A DNA stretch of 60,000 bases from Symsagittifera roscoffensis. Its lineage: Eukaryota; Xenacoelomorpha; Acoela; Convolutidae. Of this stretch, positions 44,761 through 55,076 are shown piece after piece; within the stretch, counting starts at the first letter, position 1; each line of letters starts with the position of its first letter. The stretch spans positions 37,149,436 through 37,209,435 of the forward strand of contig NC_087068.1 of NCBI RefSeq assembly GCF_963678635.1, given 5' to 3'. Made by a program: the position numbers and the translations under genes. Below the pieces are notes generated by a model that was given only the letters and a program-made list of their open reading frames with translations, was not told the DNA's origin and searched no databases.

Positions 44761-46773
44761 CAATAGTATCAAACGCTTTTTTGAGTTCCAAGAAAAAGTT
44801 GATTGATTTTTTTCGCCACTTTTTTCAAGTCTGAACCTTTCAATTACCTCTACTAAGGCATCAATTGAACTAGACTTAATTCTGATTCCAATCTGTTGAT
44901 TTCAAAACAAATTGAATTTCTCGAAGTATATACTCTATTGAAAGATATATTGATTGATTTTGAGAAAAATGGCGAAATTACCGAGTCTGTTTATTTGAGT
45001 TTTTGGTTGTTCATTTTGTTATCACCTTAAAAATTTTTCGCGGGTAACTTTTTATGGCAGGCAAATATTTCATTAGTTAATGATTTCTGCACTTTGATAT
45101 TCATATATTGGACTTTGATAATTCATATTTTTTTATATAGTTGAACTCATGATAACTGAGGAGTTATTGAATTGATCCATCACATTCGAAGGTGAAAGAT
45201 GCTCTGTGAGAATGCAACATGAGGAAAGACTGGCTGTTGATAATGAACTCGATTAAGCTCATTGAGCAGTTTGACAGTTTGTCTGGAGCCTCAGATTCAA
45301 TTATTGAATTTGATGAAAATAAAATATTTTTTTTGCGGTTTTTATTTCTTTTTCTAACTGCCGCTTCGCTCGTTTAAATTGGTATAATTTTTCGCTGTAT
45401 AATAGGTGCTTTTTCATTGATTGTGTTTTGAAAAAGCAGATGAAGTTTGTCATAACGTTCATAGTACTCGATATTTTAAAATCTTTTAAGCGATGGTTGA
45501 GCAAAAAAAACTTGTCAACTAGATCGGAGGATTTCAATAAGGAGGTTTCTCTGAAAGTTTCAAAGCCTTCATCCAAGTTTCGTTTAATTGCAAAACTCAG
45601 ACTAAAAGGATAATGATCAGAAAACTTTTGGTGTTCAAGGACATTTACGCTCAAGGACATATATATATATTCACATATCTCACTGCAAAAAGATCGAGAC
45701 AAGTTTTGGATACTGATGGCAGAAACATTAAACTCGGATTGCCTCTTTGACAAGAGAATCAAAATGATATGAGTTTAACGTGTTCTTGTAACTTGCACTT
45801 ACCAAATTGGTTTTTAATGTATCTATAATAAAACCTCCACAAACAATCTGTTGTATTTGAAAAGATGTGCACTCGAGAAAGGTACTTAAACTTTTGGAAA
45901 GACTGTCTTTATTTTTTGGAGGGTTTTATATTACCGTTATGACAAATCGGAAGCCTTGGTCTGACATTTTCACCGATAAACCCGCCTCAACAATTATCAG
46001 CAATTCTTCAGAAATGTTGATTCCCTTCAGGATTTGAATCTTTACACCTCCACCTCGCAATTAACGAGATTTCACTCTGTATCGATCAGTACCTTTTATA
46101 AGTAAAGCGTTGGAATCATCTCGAGTATTTAACCATGTTTCAGTTATCCACAATATTGACGGCGGAGATTCAAGACAAAATATAAGTGCTTCTAAGTCTG
46201 CAACAGGTTTCTTGAGAAACATAGCGTTAATGAGTAGCACAGAAATTACAGCAGGTAAATTTTAATCAGATTCATTTTCATCTGAAAAAGGAGATTCTTT
46301 TTGAGGGGATGGAATTCTAGCATTTTCAACAGCAGGTTGAATAACACTAACAATGGCTGGTACAAGAGCATTGATTAAGTCATTAGCTAGATTACTTTGA
46401 TTTGTTTCTTTAAGTGGTGAGAGAATTAACTTTTTTTTGGTCTCAAAACGCTCCTTTCTGGTTCGGTTTTTCCTTGCAGCGGTGATGGTAACAAGGGGTT
46501 TCAGTTATTTCGGCCCACATTCGATAATTTACGGTAAGGTCTGCTCCATTGATTATTGTTTCTTCCGGATGTTTATCTGCTACGCTACTTTGGGAGAGAA
46601 AAAATTTAAGTTCTATGCTGGACTTCACATGAAGCTATTGGGTCTTGTCAGAAGCTATTGGCATCACGGGCGTACTTATTTTGTTTGTGTAAAAACAGGT
46701 AATCCGGATTGTCTAGCTTCTTCTTTTAAATTTCGATCTATAGAGGCCAGGCATTCCTCAATCATGATAGGAA
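44761..46773 (-). repeat. LINE 2 tandem unit 2
   Basis: Head-to-tail copy of 42708-44720. I noticed only one substitution by eye (T/C near 43306 versus 45361), so the duplication is recent compared with the decay of the element. Confidence 0.9.
45301..45762 (-). pseudogene. LINE 2 endonuclease C-terminus and linker (unit 2)
   Basis: Same protein as the frame at 43248-43709, residue for residue, with the SDH motif and basic linker. Its RT continuation (44985-44764) ends at the duplication joint. Confidence 0.7.
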
Positions 46774-47250
46774 GATTTCTCAAATTTCGAATATTTTTCA
46801 GCCAGTTTTTTCTTCTCCACACTATATCGCTATCCGCTTGAATTGTGAATTTACCGACCACTGCTGATTGTGAGTTATAATTCAGAGGGTGACAGGTGGC
46901 TATATTGTTGATGCTAAGATTGACTGTCAGATAGTGACGCATGAAATTGAGTATGTCTGACGTCGGTTTTCACCATAGTCAAAGTTTACAAAAAGTAAGT
47001 AAATTTTTCTCGAATTTTTCTCTCACTCTACAACCCGTTCGGATATTTCGCGTATAACAATGGAAATTTCAACAACTTTCTCTCTTATTTGACATTTTTT
47101 GTTTTCTAGAATTGCTAGTTTCCGTTGTTGAAGTTCGATTACTTCATTAAGTGTTTGGAAAGACTCTGTGCATCTCCTTCGGTTCCGCTTTTGATTGAGT
47201 CTTTGATGTGATTGATTTGTGATATTACATCATTTACATCTTCCAACTCT
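46440..47250 (-). pseudogene. LINE 2 ORF1, broken
   Basis: The N-terminal part (about 47250-47010) is coiled-coil-like (ELQQRKLAILENK, then REKVVEISIVIREI), with stops. The frame 46942-46676 has SDIVWRRKNWLKNIRNLRNL and RNLKEEARQSGLPVF. This fits the C-terminal core of LINE ORF1 proteins, which bind RNA as trimers. The following TIINGADLTVNYRMW (46628-46443) matches the usual L-I-I-N-G-K-Y end but is in a new frame. Confidence 0.65.
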
Positions 47251-47270
47251 GAAACTATTTAATAAGTTTA

Positions 47271-48429
47271 TTACAACAATTAGGCTAAACCAATTTCTGA
47301 GTCGAGGAAAAGTAGTCTGAATTTATTGCTTTTCAGACAAAAAGTTAGCAATGAACGGATAATTTATTTTCTCTGACCGGTGTTCTGATTATAAATAATT
47401 GATTAGCGTGCCTTAAAATGTCTGCAGGTTTTTTTTGAAGAGAAAACAAGGAAAAATAATTAACAAATATCTTATTTTGTTTTAGTTTCTATCATTATTG
47501 CCATCATAAATGTAGTCGGAAAATGTTGTGTAGTTTGCATAGCAACCGGATACCCGGATAACCTAGGATTATTTCGTTGAAGTGAAAATGGCTTTCAATT
47601 AACCATTTTTACCAGTTTGAATAGTAAGTTGGTTAATTTTTCTCATTCTGTGCACAACTGGCGAATTAATTCAGCTCAAATATCTTTCAAATTAACATTT
47701 TTTGAAAGCCAAGTAAATCAATGCTTGACCCATATAGCGTGTGAGAGGGTGTATTTTCATTTGAAAAAAAAAACATTAAAAAAATCAAGTTGGCTGATTT
47801 GCAAACTTCATTGATTTCTTTCATCAGCGTCACACTGAGATCACAACATTCCTAACTTCTTTGAAAGTGATAACTATTTTTGAAGATAACATTTCTGAAG
47901 TTGTTCACAATTTTTTTTAGTTAACTTAGAGAACGTTTAACTTGTACTCGGCCATCAAATTTCACTCAAGGGCGATTATTGAAAAATGCAAAAATTGCCG
48001 GCTTTGTAGACTTTTTTTCTGCATTCTTCAATTTCTGTTTTGAACTGTTAGTCAGAACAGAACTTGGAAATCCTTCTGTGGAAAGCTAAAATTTTAAAAA
48101 TTTTGGCAGCAATGTCGTTTTTCATATTTCGTTTTTCAGTTTTTATTTTTTTTTGCTGTTTTGTTCATTTGACTGAAAAAAAATTTCAGCTTTTAAGATG
48201 AGGGCTGAGTGATCTCGTTTAAATTGCTTACAAGAATCTTGTAATTCATCGTAAGCTTAGTGTTAAATATAGCAATCAGTTTCAACCAATTGTTTCATCT
48301 TCCAAAATCAAATGTTCATAGTAAAACGCTTATAGGAAAGCTCATGATGATTTTATTATAAGCAACTGATTCTAACAGAATTTCAAAAATACACAGGGAA
48401 TACAACAAAAAAAGCGCACCAAGTATAAA
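47271..48429. other. Non-coding stretch
   Basis: No supported gene. About 47455-47565 is a fragment of the dispersed AACCGGCTATCC family on the + strand (GTAGTCGGAAAATGTTGTGT then AGCAACCGGATACCC). The open stretch at 47617 has no recognisable domain. Confidence 0.45.
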
Positions 48430-49110
48430 AAACACAAGGACAGCCGGTTACTATACAAGTAGCACAGAATATTCCGACCATAGTCGTTAGAAAACTACGG
48501 CTTAGACAGGTTTTTCTCCAAATTAGTGTAGTTTTTTCTTCTTAATGTGATAAAAGGATCTGACGTAAAAACACGATTTAAATATTTTAGACAGTCATAG
48601 TAATATAAGCAAGTTGGAGAAAAATTTTGCTGAAAATTGACTAAAAAAGCTAACAAAATATATCAAAAAAACTTTCGATTTTTTTGCAGTTTTTGGTTCT
48701 CAAAACGAAGCTAAAAAACTCATAAAAATAGTTTTAATGGCTCAAAAATCAGTTTTAAGGTCTTAAACTAGGCATTATTTCAGCCTGCTTTTGTTGTAAG
48801 CCTGCTTGCTAACTTCATTCGCTCGAGTTAAGACGAAAAATCAAAAATTTCAAAACTTCTACTTGACACTGACAAACAATTTTGGGTATTTTCTAGTGTG
48901 GTTCGATTTTCGACTAAAAAGGGCTTTAATATGGCACGTGTTTCAATACAGTCCGATAATTGTTTTTGGTATCTTCTGTATTTTTGCGTGGAAAACAAAA
49001 AGAAAGAAAAAAAACCTAAACAAAATGAAACTAAAACACACCCGAATCAAAGCTCCTCCCCATTTTCAAACTAACAGCAAATTAACAGCCAACAATTCCC
49101 TGGCAACCTG
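48430..49110 (-). repeat. Dispersed AACCGGCTATCC family, copy A (minus)
   Basis: On the minus strand it starts GGGGAGGAGCTTTGATTCGG, then GTGTGTTTTAGTT, CCACGCAAAAAT, ACAATTATCGGACTG, GTTTTGAGAACCAAAAACTG and CTTTTATCACATTAAG. It ends CTGTGCTACTTGTATAGTAA CCGGCTGTCC. The same blocks in the same order occur at 49690-50260 and 52735-53335. No coding frame is shared. Confidence 0.65.
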
Positions 49111-49179
49111 AATACAATGATTATATGTACTTGATTATGGCAGATGCTGGCAGATGTTTTGGCAGATGCTCACGTATTT

Positions 49180-49330
49180 TTTGTTCTAATCATTGGAAAT
49201 ACCGAGGAACTTGTCTTCGATTGCGTTTTAATTTTTTTCTTTTTTCTTTGCAAAATCACATGTCACAACAAATTATCGAACTGAGTCGACTGTTATCTCG
49301 TATACAACTGTTTTTTGTTAAGTGTCGGTT
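49180..49330 (+). repeat. Dispersed family, 5' fragment
   Basis: Only the first blocks of the family are present: ATACCGAGGAACTTGTCTTC, then GCGTTTTAATTT, a T-rich stretch and ACAAATTATCGAACTGAGTC. It is probably a truncated copy. Confidence 0.5.
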
Positions 49331-49689
49331 GAGTTGAAAAGTTTTAGTCAAATTTTCTTGGTGTTAAGGAAAAAATGGTCAAAGTTTTGGTTTTAAGCTT
49401 AAAAGCGAGAAACAAATCAATCAAGCCAGCATTCTTATAATGAACTGATTCGATTAAAAAATTCATGACGTTTTTATTCCAGATAAATTTAGTGTGTTCC
49501 AGTAAAACTTGTTTTTGATGTTCAATTTAGCTCGTTCTTGGGAAAAAAACTTTTCTCAATTCAATTTTTTTTGCTGAAAAATAGTTTGTTTTTCAAAGAA
49601 AACTGTTGAATATTGTTCCTGTTTTACCACTACTGCTGAATATGTCTACTTCTAAGCTATTTTTGGTGAGGTTATGAGTTTTTGTAAAT

Positions 49690-50260
49690 TTTTACTTGTT
49701 TGTTTTTGTTCCGATCACTGAAACTGGGGAGGAACTTTGTATCCGGGTAGGTTTCAGTTTTTTTATCTTTTTTCCACGCAAAATTAGGCACCACAAAATA
49801 ATCATTGGACTGGTTAGAGTTTTAAATCGTATTGAAGCTCTTTCAGTGGGGATTCGTACTACATTAAAAAAATTTTCGTCTAAACTCGAGCTAGTGAAGC
49901 GAGCAAGCACGCTTAATTTATGCTGAACTCAGGCGGTTTAAGACAACTTATTCCAACTTAATTTCAAATTTACTTTAATTATTTTTTGGAGATTTTTAAT
50001 GCCATCTTGGGAATCAAGTTAAAAAAATCAAAAATTCAAAAATTTTGTTTCTTTTTTTTCAGTAATTTTTCCCTCAAAATCTGTTGCTTTGTTTGTCTAT
50101 ATTACTATGACTGTCGATTATAGTTCTAGATAGGATTTTCTTATCAGACCACGCGCAAAAACTACACTAAGTGGAAAAAAAATTTTTTCCTGCAGGTTTT
50201 TAAAGACTATGGTCGAAACGTTCTGTGCTACTTGCAAAGTAACCGGCTATCTTTATTTCC
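49690..50260 (+). repeat. Dispersed AACCGGCTATCC family, copy B (plus)
   Basis: The blocks are GGGGAGGAACTTTGTATCCG, CCACGCAAAATTAGGCACCA, AATAATCATTGGACTGGTT, CTTGGGAATCAAG, TTTTCTTATCAGACCACGCG and CTGTGCTACTTGCAAAGTAA CCGGCTATC. It faces copy A (48430-49110) head to head, so the two could pair as long arms. Confidence 0.65.
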
Positions 50261-51435
50261 TTTTGGTTGCACGCAGAACTTTTTTGTAAGATTGTACAAA
50301 TCTTACGTTTTCCAACTCACTGCTTGCAACTGCTCTGTCTATATTTTCTCATATTTTTTTTCCGGGTGAAAATTCGCATTAAAAAATTCCGTCGTTTTTG
50401 TAGAGTTTGCAGATTTCTTTTAGAAATTTAACTATTAGCGACTATTCTATTTTATCAAATTGGTTGCATGTAGATTTTTACCCTCTTATATGTTGATCGT
50501 CAAAAGAAAATGAATCCATTGGGAAAGCCCTGTTTGTTTTTCCCGAAATGAGTAACCTCATTGCTTTATTTTCTCTGAAGATGAAAACGCGTTGGATGTG
50601 TACAGATTACGAAGAAACGATTTTTGAAATTCTTAAGTGAAATAATTGAGCTCAAACACAGCCTGTTTGTATTGAAAAATTAGTTAACGTTGATTGGTGT
50701 TTTTGGTCTGAAGAGGTAATCAACAAAAACAACCGTTCTTCTTCTTTTAATATGATTGAACCCTGCCACGAATAACATTGAACCTGTACGTCTCTGACGT
50801 CATTTCTTAGTCCATTAAAAACTAGTACTTCAACACCAATTCATCGTTTTCAATATCAGTGATTTGTCTTATATCGGAGTTGTTTGTTAGAAAACGTAAT
50901 TTCAAATTGAGTAAACATACCAATGAGAAGGTACTTTGTTCGAATTGTCACTACTCCAAATAACAATACCTCAATATTAACTCAATCCAGAACTAAAACG
51001 AACTGTCATGATATAGAAAACAATAATGAACAAGATTTCTAAATAATTTTATGCTCTCTTGAAATTGATCATATTATCCGAACGCCTATTGTTATATTTG
51101 CTAACACTTGAGAAGTTTGTCAATCAAGGGGGTCCGTGAAAATTATAAAGAAATTTCGGTAAAAAATTAACCTCGATCAACGAAAAAAGTATAAAATTTT
51201 TAATGTTCAGCTGTGGATAAGGCTGACGAGTGTTTACTTCGATGTATTTTACACTACACTTATTTTGTTTCATTGCGTCATAATTTTCATTTTCTCTTAA
51301 ATTTTACAGATGTTTTTAAGGGAGCGAAAAACTAAATAGATGGGCAAACTTTATCGACAAATTTGGTTTCATCTACTATCTAGCTAGAGTAAAATAATTT
51401 ATTACCACTGGATTATTAGTTACACTTTAATCGTC
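50261..51435. other. Non-coding stretch
   Basis: I see nothing supportable. An acceptor-like AAATTTTACAG lies near 51308, upstream of the candidate exon at 51436. Confidence 0.4.
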
Positions 51436-51540
51436 ATGAGTCAGAGCAGGTCAACGATTGGTGGAGAAAGCAGAACATCAAGTGAAAGCAGGCCAGGCAC
51501 CACAGCTAGTCGCAGTGAAACTGTCAGGTCGGTTAAATAG
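51436..51540 (+). CDS. Candidate first exon, Ser/Arg/Thr-rich
   Basis: The ATG at 51436 opens a 34-codon frame starting MSQSRSTIGGESRTSSESRP, then GTTASRSETV. Its base composition and codons differ sharply from the AT-rich surroundings, and it resembles the disordered serine-rich N-terminus of cytoskeletal proteins. A possible splice donor, CAG|GTCGGT, lies at 51527/51528. The frame closes on a TAG made exactly at the joint between the target duplication and the MITE. I see no further exon downstream that fits. It may be a relic or chance. Confidence 0.3.
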   Translation: MSQSRSTIGGESRTSSESRPGTTASRSETVRSVK

Positions 51541-52018
51541 GGGCGTACGAAATTAGACAAAAAGCAAATTAGACGTGACCAACAAAAACGAATTTAGACG
51601 TCGATGCAAAATTACAAACATGGGAAATTAGACGTAATTGTACTGTTAGTGTCTGAAATTTGTTTACCGACTACAATTAACTTTCGTTCGAGCTTTTTAA
51701 ATGCAAATTAAGTTTTCACATTTCGCAATTTTCACATTCCGCATTTTTCACGTGCCGCAATTGTATAATTTATGCATTTCAAAAATGTTTCATAATCTTG
51801 AAATTAACATTTTATAAATCAATTGTGATAAATATTTTGATATGCAGTGGGACCATACACTATTTTTGTAAATATGAACATTTGTTTTGGGCTATAAGTT
51901 TTGTTAGCCCTTTGCTTTCCGTCTAAAATGCTAGTTTTGCAAAAACAATTTAACGTCTGAGTTATTTCGTTTTTATTGGTCACGTCTAATTTGCTTATCG
52001 TCTAATTTACTACTGCCC
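51540..52018. mobile_element. MITE with 9-base target duplication, copy 2
   Basis: Perfect flanking GGTTAAATA at 51531-51539 and 52019-52027. Inverted ends: left GGGGCGTACGAAATTAGAC then AAATTAGACGTGACCAAC; right (reversed) GGGCAGTAGTAAATTAGACG then AAATTAGACGTGACCAAT. It is 479 bases, non-coding. Interior blocks (TTAGCCCTTTGCTTTCCGTC versus TTGGCCCTTTCCTTTTCATA) match 33671-34129. Confidence 0.8.
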
Positions 52019-52027
52019 GGTTAAATA

Positions 52028-52734
52028 TAATACACAATAAACAAGACAAACTCTAGGGGATAGTTCGCGGCATTCGAATTAATTTGCCGGGTCTACTATG
52101 TTTATAACAATTACTTTAAAGCCGCCGTTTTTTCTCCTGTTATGACTATTTGCCGCCTTTTTTCATATTTTTTAAGGAAAGGGTTGAGATTGCAAAAAAA
52201 ACTCGGAAAAGCACGAGTTCTATTTCTGAGCGCGTGAGCATTCTGCATAAAACACGGACGCTAGTTTTACTTTTTTCTGCTCTCAGCTTTTTTTATTCAA
52301 CAGAAACAATTTCTTGGAAGCAAAACTATGCCAAAAATGAGATATGTGGGAAATGCAATAACAATTTTAAAAAAGGTTTGAATCTGCCAAACAGTAGGCC
52401 ACCTATGCACAGATTAGCATTTACCCGACTAAACTTATTGTTTCCGGTTATACGGCCCAAAAAAAGTTTTTTTTTTTTCGAAAAGTAAATCAAAATGCTC
52501 AAATCTAATCTAAATCTAAATTAAAATCTGGATTTTCGTTTGTCTTTTCAAATTTCTACGCAAACAGATATTAGTACAAGCTATCATATCAATTGTTTCT
52601 ATTTTTTATGAACAATGGGGAGTTCAGATATCAGGCATGCATGCCCAAGGGTTAAATATTAACTATTTTTTTCAATCATTTTGCATATAATTACAACAAA
52701 ATTTAATTTGATAAATAATTATCACTTATTGTTG
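52028..52734. other. Non-coding stretch
   Basis: No supported gene. The open stretch 52150-52488 starts on a non-ATG codon and has no recognisable domain. Confidence 0.4.
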
Positions 52735-53335
52735 CGACCATTGAAAAGGGGGAGTAACTTTGGATTCAGGTGTGTTTTAGTTTTTCTTTCCACGCAAAAT
52801 CAGCTACCACAAATAATTATCGGACTGGGTTGATTGATATATCATATTAAATCCGTTCCAGTCGTAATTCAAACGACATTTAGAGATTTCAAAAAAGTTT
52901 TTTCAGTGTCGATAAAAATCGATTTGAAATTTTTGGTTTTTGGTCCATTTTCGAGCTAATTTATAAGGTAGTTAGTAATTGCAATAGCTTCTTAAAGCTT
53001 AATTTAAGCCTTGAAAACTTAGTTTTACTCAAATAAAGGTAGCTTTTGGAGTTTTTCAGCGCAATTTTGGGAATCAAAAACTTGAAATTTCAAAAAAAAA
53101 ATTCCGCAAAAAATTTTGAAAATTTTTTTGAAATTTTTTCAAAACTTTTTAATTTTTTTTTCGTATTTTTAGTCATTTCTCTTCAGAAAATCTTCCCATT
53201 TGACCTACTTTAGTTTGACTCTAAATAGGCCTATATTCTATTTTCCGCTCAGGTCTTTTTATCACAACATGAAGAAAAAAAACACTAACTTGAAGTTTTA
53301 AATACTTGCACAGTAACCGGCTATCCTTGTCAATA
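52735..53335 (+). repeat. Dispersed AACCGGCTATCC family, copy C (plus)
   Basis: The blocks are AAAAGGGGGAGTAACTTTGG, GTGTGTTTTAGTTTTTC, CCACGCAAAATCAGCTACCA, AATAATTATCGGACTGGG, TTTTGGGAATCAAAAACTTG and TTTTTATCACAACATGAAG. It ends TACTTGCACAGTAACCGGCT ATCC. Confidence 0.65.
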
Positions 53336-54787
53336 TATAAAATTATTATTCTTATCCAATCATGACAAAATATTTTTTGACGGTAGATCTTAAGACACTG
53401 AGTGGCAAAAACATATTTAGTTAAACCCTATTATCCGCAAGCCACTGAGCAGTTAAAACTTTTATGAATCGATCCATTGCAATATAGATGACAATTTTTT
53501 GGTTTGAGCCAAAAACAAAACCAAATATCCGACAGTTTGACAAAAACGGACGTAATAGGAACGTTTTGGTCATTTTGGGCAGTATAACAAAAAAAATATC
53601 AATTTTTTTCACGATGAGTGTTCCGTTACAGCACTGGTGAAGAAGTTATAGCTTGTTCGAAAGGATATCCGTTGAAAAATGGTTTCCGACAAACCGAATT
53701 TTTGTACAGTATAAAAAATTTTGCACCGACATCAGAAGAATCAAAGAATATTTGATACCTTGTAGTTTTTTTTCGAAACACAAATGTGCAAATGTGGAAT
53801 CATTAAATACTAACTTTGAGGGATTTCTTAAAATCATATGAGAGATACTAGAACTGCAACTAAGTGTTAAGAAGCATATATTTCATTTGCAATCTACTAA
53901 TACGAGAACTGAAAATAACGAATTCGGCTAATTTTTTTATGATTAAAGCGCACTAGTTTCAGAGTTTTTTTGTAAATCAGTTCGGCGCAAAAACCATTAC
54001 AAAATGAGTTAAGTTAAGTTTTTTACGACCAACAGATTGTCAAACAGATAAGGTAACTCACTTTGTGCCTGAAAATGTGAGATAGAAAAGTTGTGCACAA
54101 ATATATACTTTAAATTTTTGATTTAATCGTTAGTCCGATGAAAAGATTTACCAAAATACACTTGAGAAACGCAGAAAATTTCCCGACGTTTCTAGGTTAC
54201 GAGAAGTCTTGATCAGGATCAGGTAAGTTTGAGCAACTGTATTATTTGAATAAAAAAGATTTAATTTTGATTTTAATTGAGGAAAAAAAATGAAATAATT
54301 ATGATTTTTCTATGTTATAAGCAGTCCTGACCATAAAAATTAGAACAACATCAGTGTTCCTATTTCCAAGGTACAAATTGACATTAAGATGACAATTTAA
54401 AAAATAATTTTAAATGATCAAGCACGCTGCAGTTTTTTGCGTCGATTGAAATCGTAGAAGCTAAAAAAAATTGATATTATTGAATAACAATCGATTTTGG
54501 CCAGTTTTTGTGTTCAAAATTTTGCCACTATAGTCAATTATCATTAAACTGTAGGAGCTCATTTATAACTCATTTTAACATTTATAGAGTAAATGATAGA
54601 ACATTGGAAAAGACTTTAAAATGATTAAAAAAGCATGGAAGGAACATGGAAGGAGAAGTGTGTAATCTGTACGATAGATGACCTAATTATACTATCAGAT
54701 ACAATTTGGAAATAGCACGACTTGGAAAAACAAATCAAACTTTCATCCGATTTATTAAATGTTACCTGTTGAAGATGAAAGCAAACT
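53336..54787. other. Non-coding stretch upstream of Rab11
   Basis: No supported gene. Open stretches on both strands at 53646-53841 have no recognisable domain. Confidence 0.4.
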
Positions 54788-54886
54788 CTTACCTGTTGAG
54801 GCGGAAACCAAATTTTTTGTACGATTTTTTGTAACTTTCGAATAAAATATCGTACAAAAATTTTGGTTTTCTCCTCAACAGGTAAG
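54788..54886. repeat. Near-perfect inverted repeat (hairpin)
   Basis: The arms 54788-54825 (CTTACCTGTTGAGGCGGAAA CCAAA...GTACGAT) and 54849-54886 (its inverse, with about three differences) are 38 bases each around a 23-base loop. An extra partial copy, TTACCTGTTGAAGATGAAAG, lies just left at about 54763. It could be a tiny foldback MITE or a transcribed hairpin. It is 190 bases upstream of the Rab11 start. Confidence 0.75.
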
Positions 54887-55076
54887 ATAGGGGATTTTTT
54901 TTTACAAATCTTTAATAAATTGATATCATTTTGCAGTTTTTTATTAGGATGGTCATCACGCGTTCATACATTTCACTGCACTTCAAACTCTATGAACGGC
55001 TAAATAAACAGTAAGACACAAAAAAAACGAGTAATATAAGGACTTTCCCTCTTTGCATTATGACTGTGAATGGCGA

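Larger units (their letters stand above)
42440..47270 (-). mobile_element. Second LINE (ORF1 + EN-RT), decayed, body duplicated
   Basis: A minus-strand non-LTR element of a different lineage from the one at 18707. In order from 47270: an ORF1 coiled coil (ELQQRKLAILENK), an ORF1 core (46942-46676), an endonuclease with ILWITETWLN and FSDHYPFSL, a linker, then an RT start resembling F-LELKKAFDTIDHN. A 2053-base part is present twice. Near 42440-42700 the element resumes after the RT active-site region (SKVQNDLNNISVWFNANE), so the VPQG...FADD part is deleted. All frames carry stops. Confidence 0.75.

Noticed and set aside
52150-52488. 112-codon open stretch on the + strand
   Set aside because: It starts on a non-ATG codon, is low in complexity at both ends (poly-F), and has no domain.
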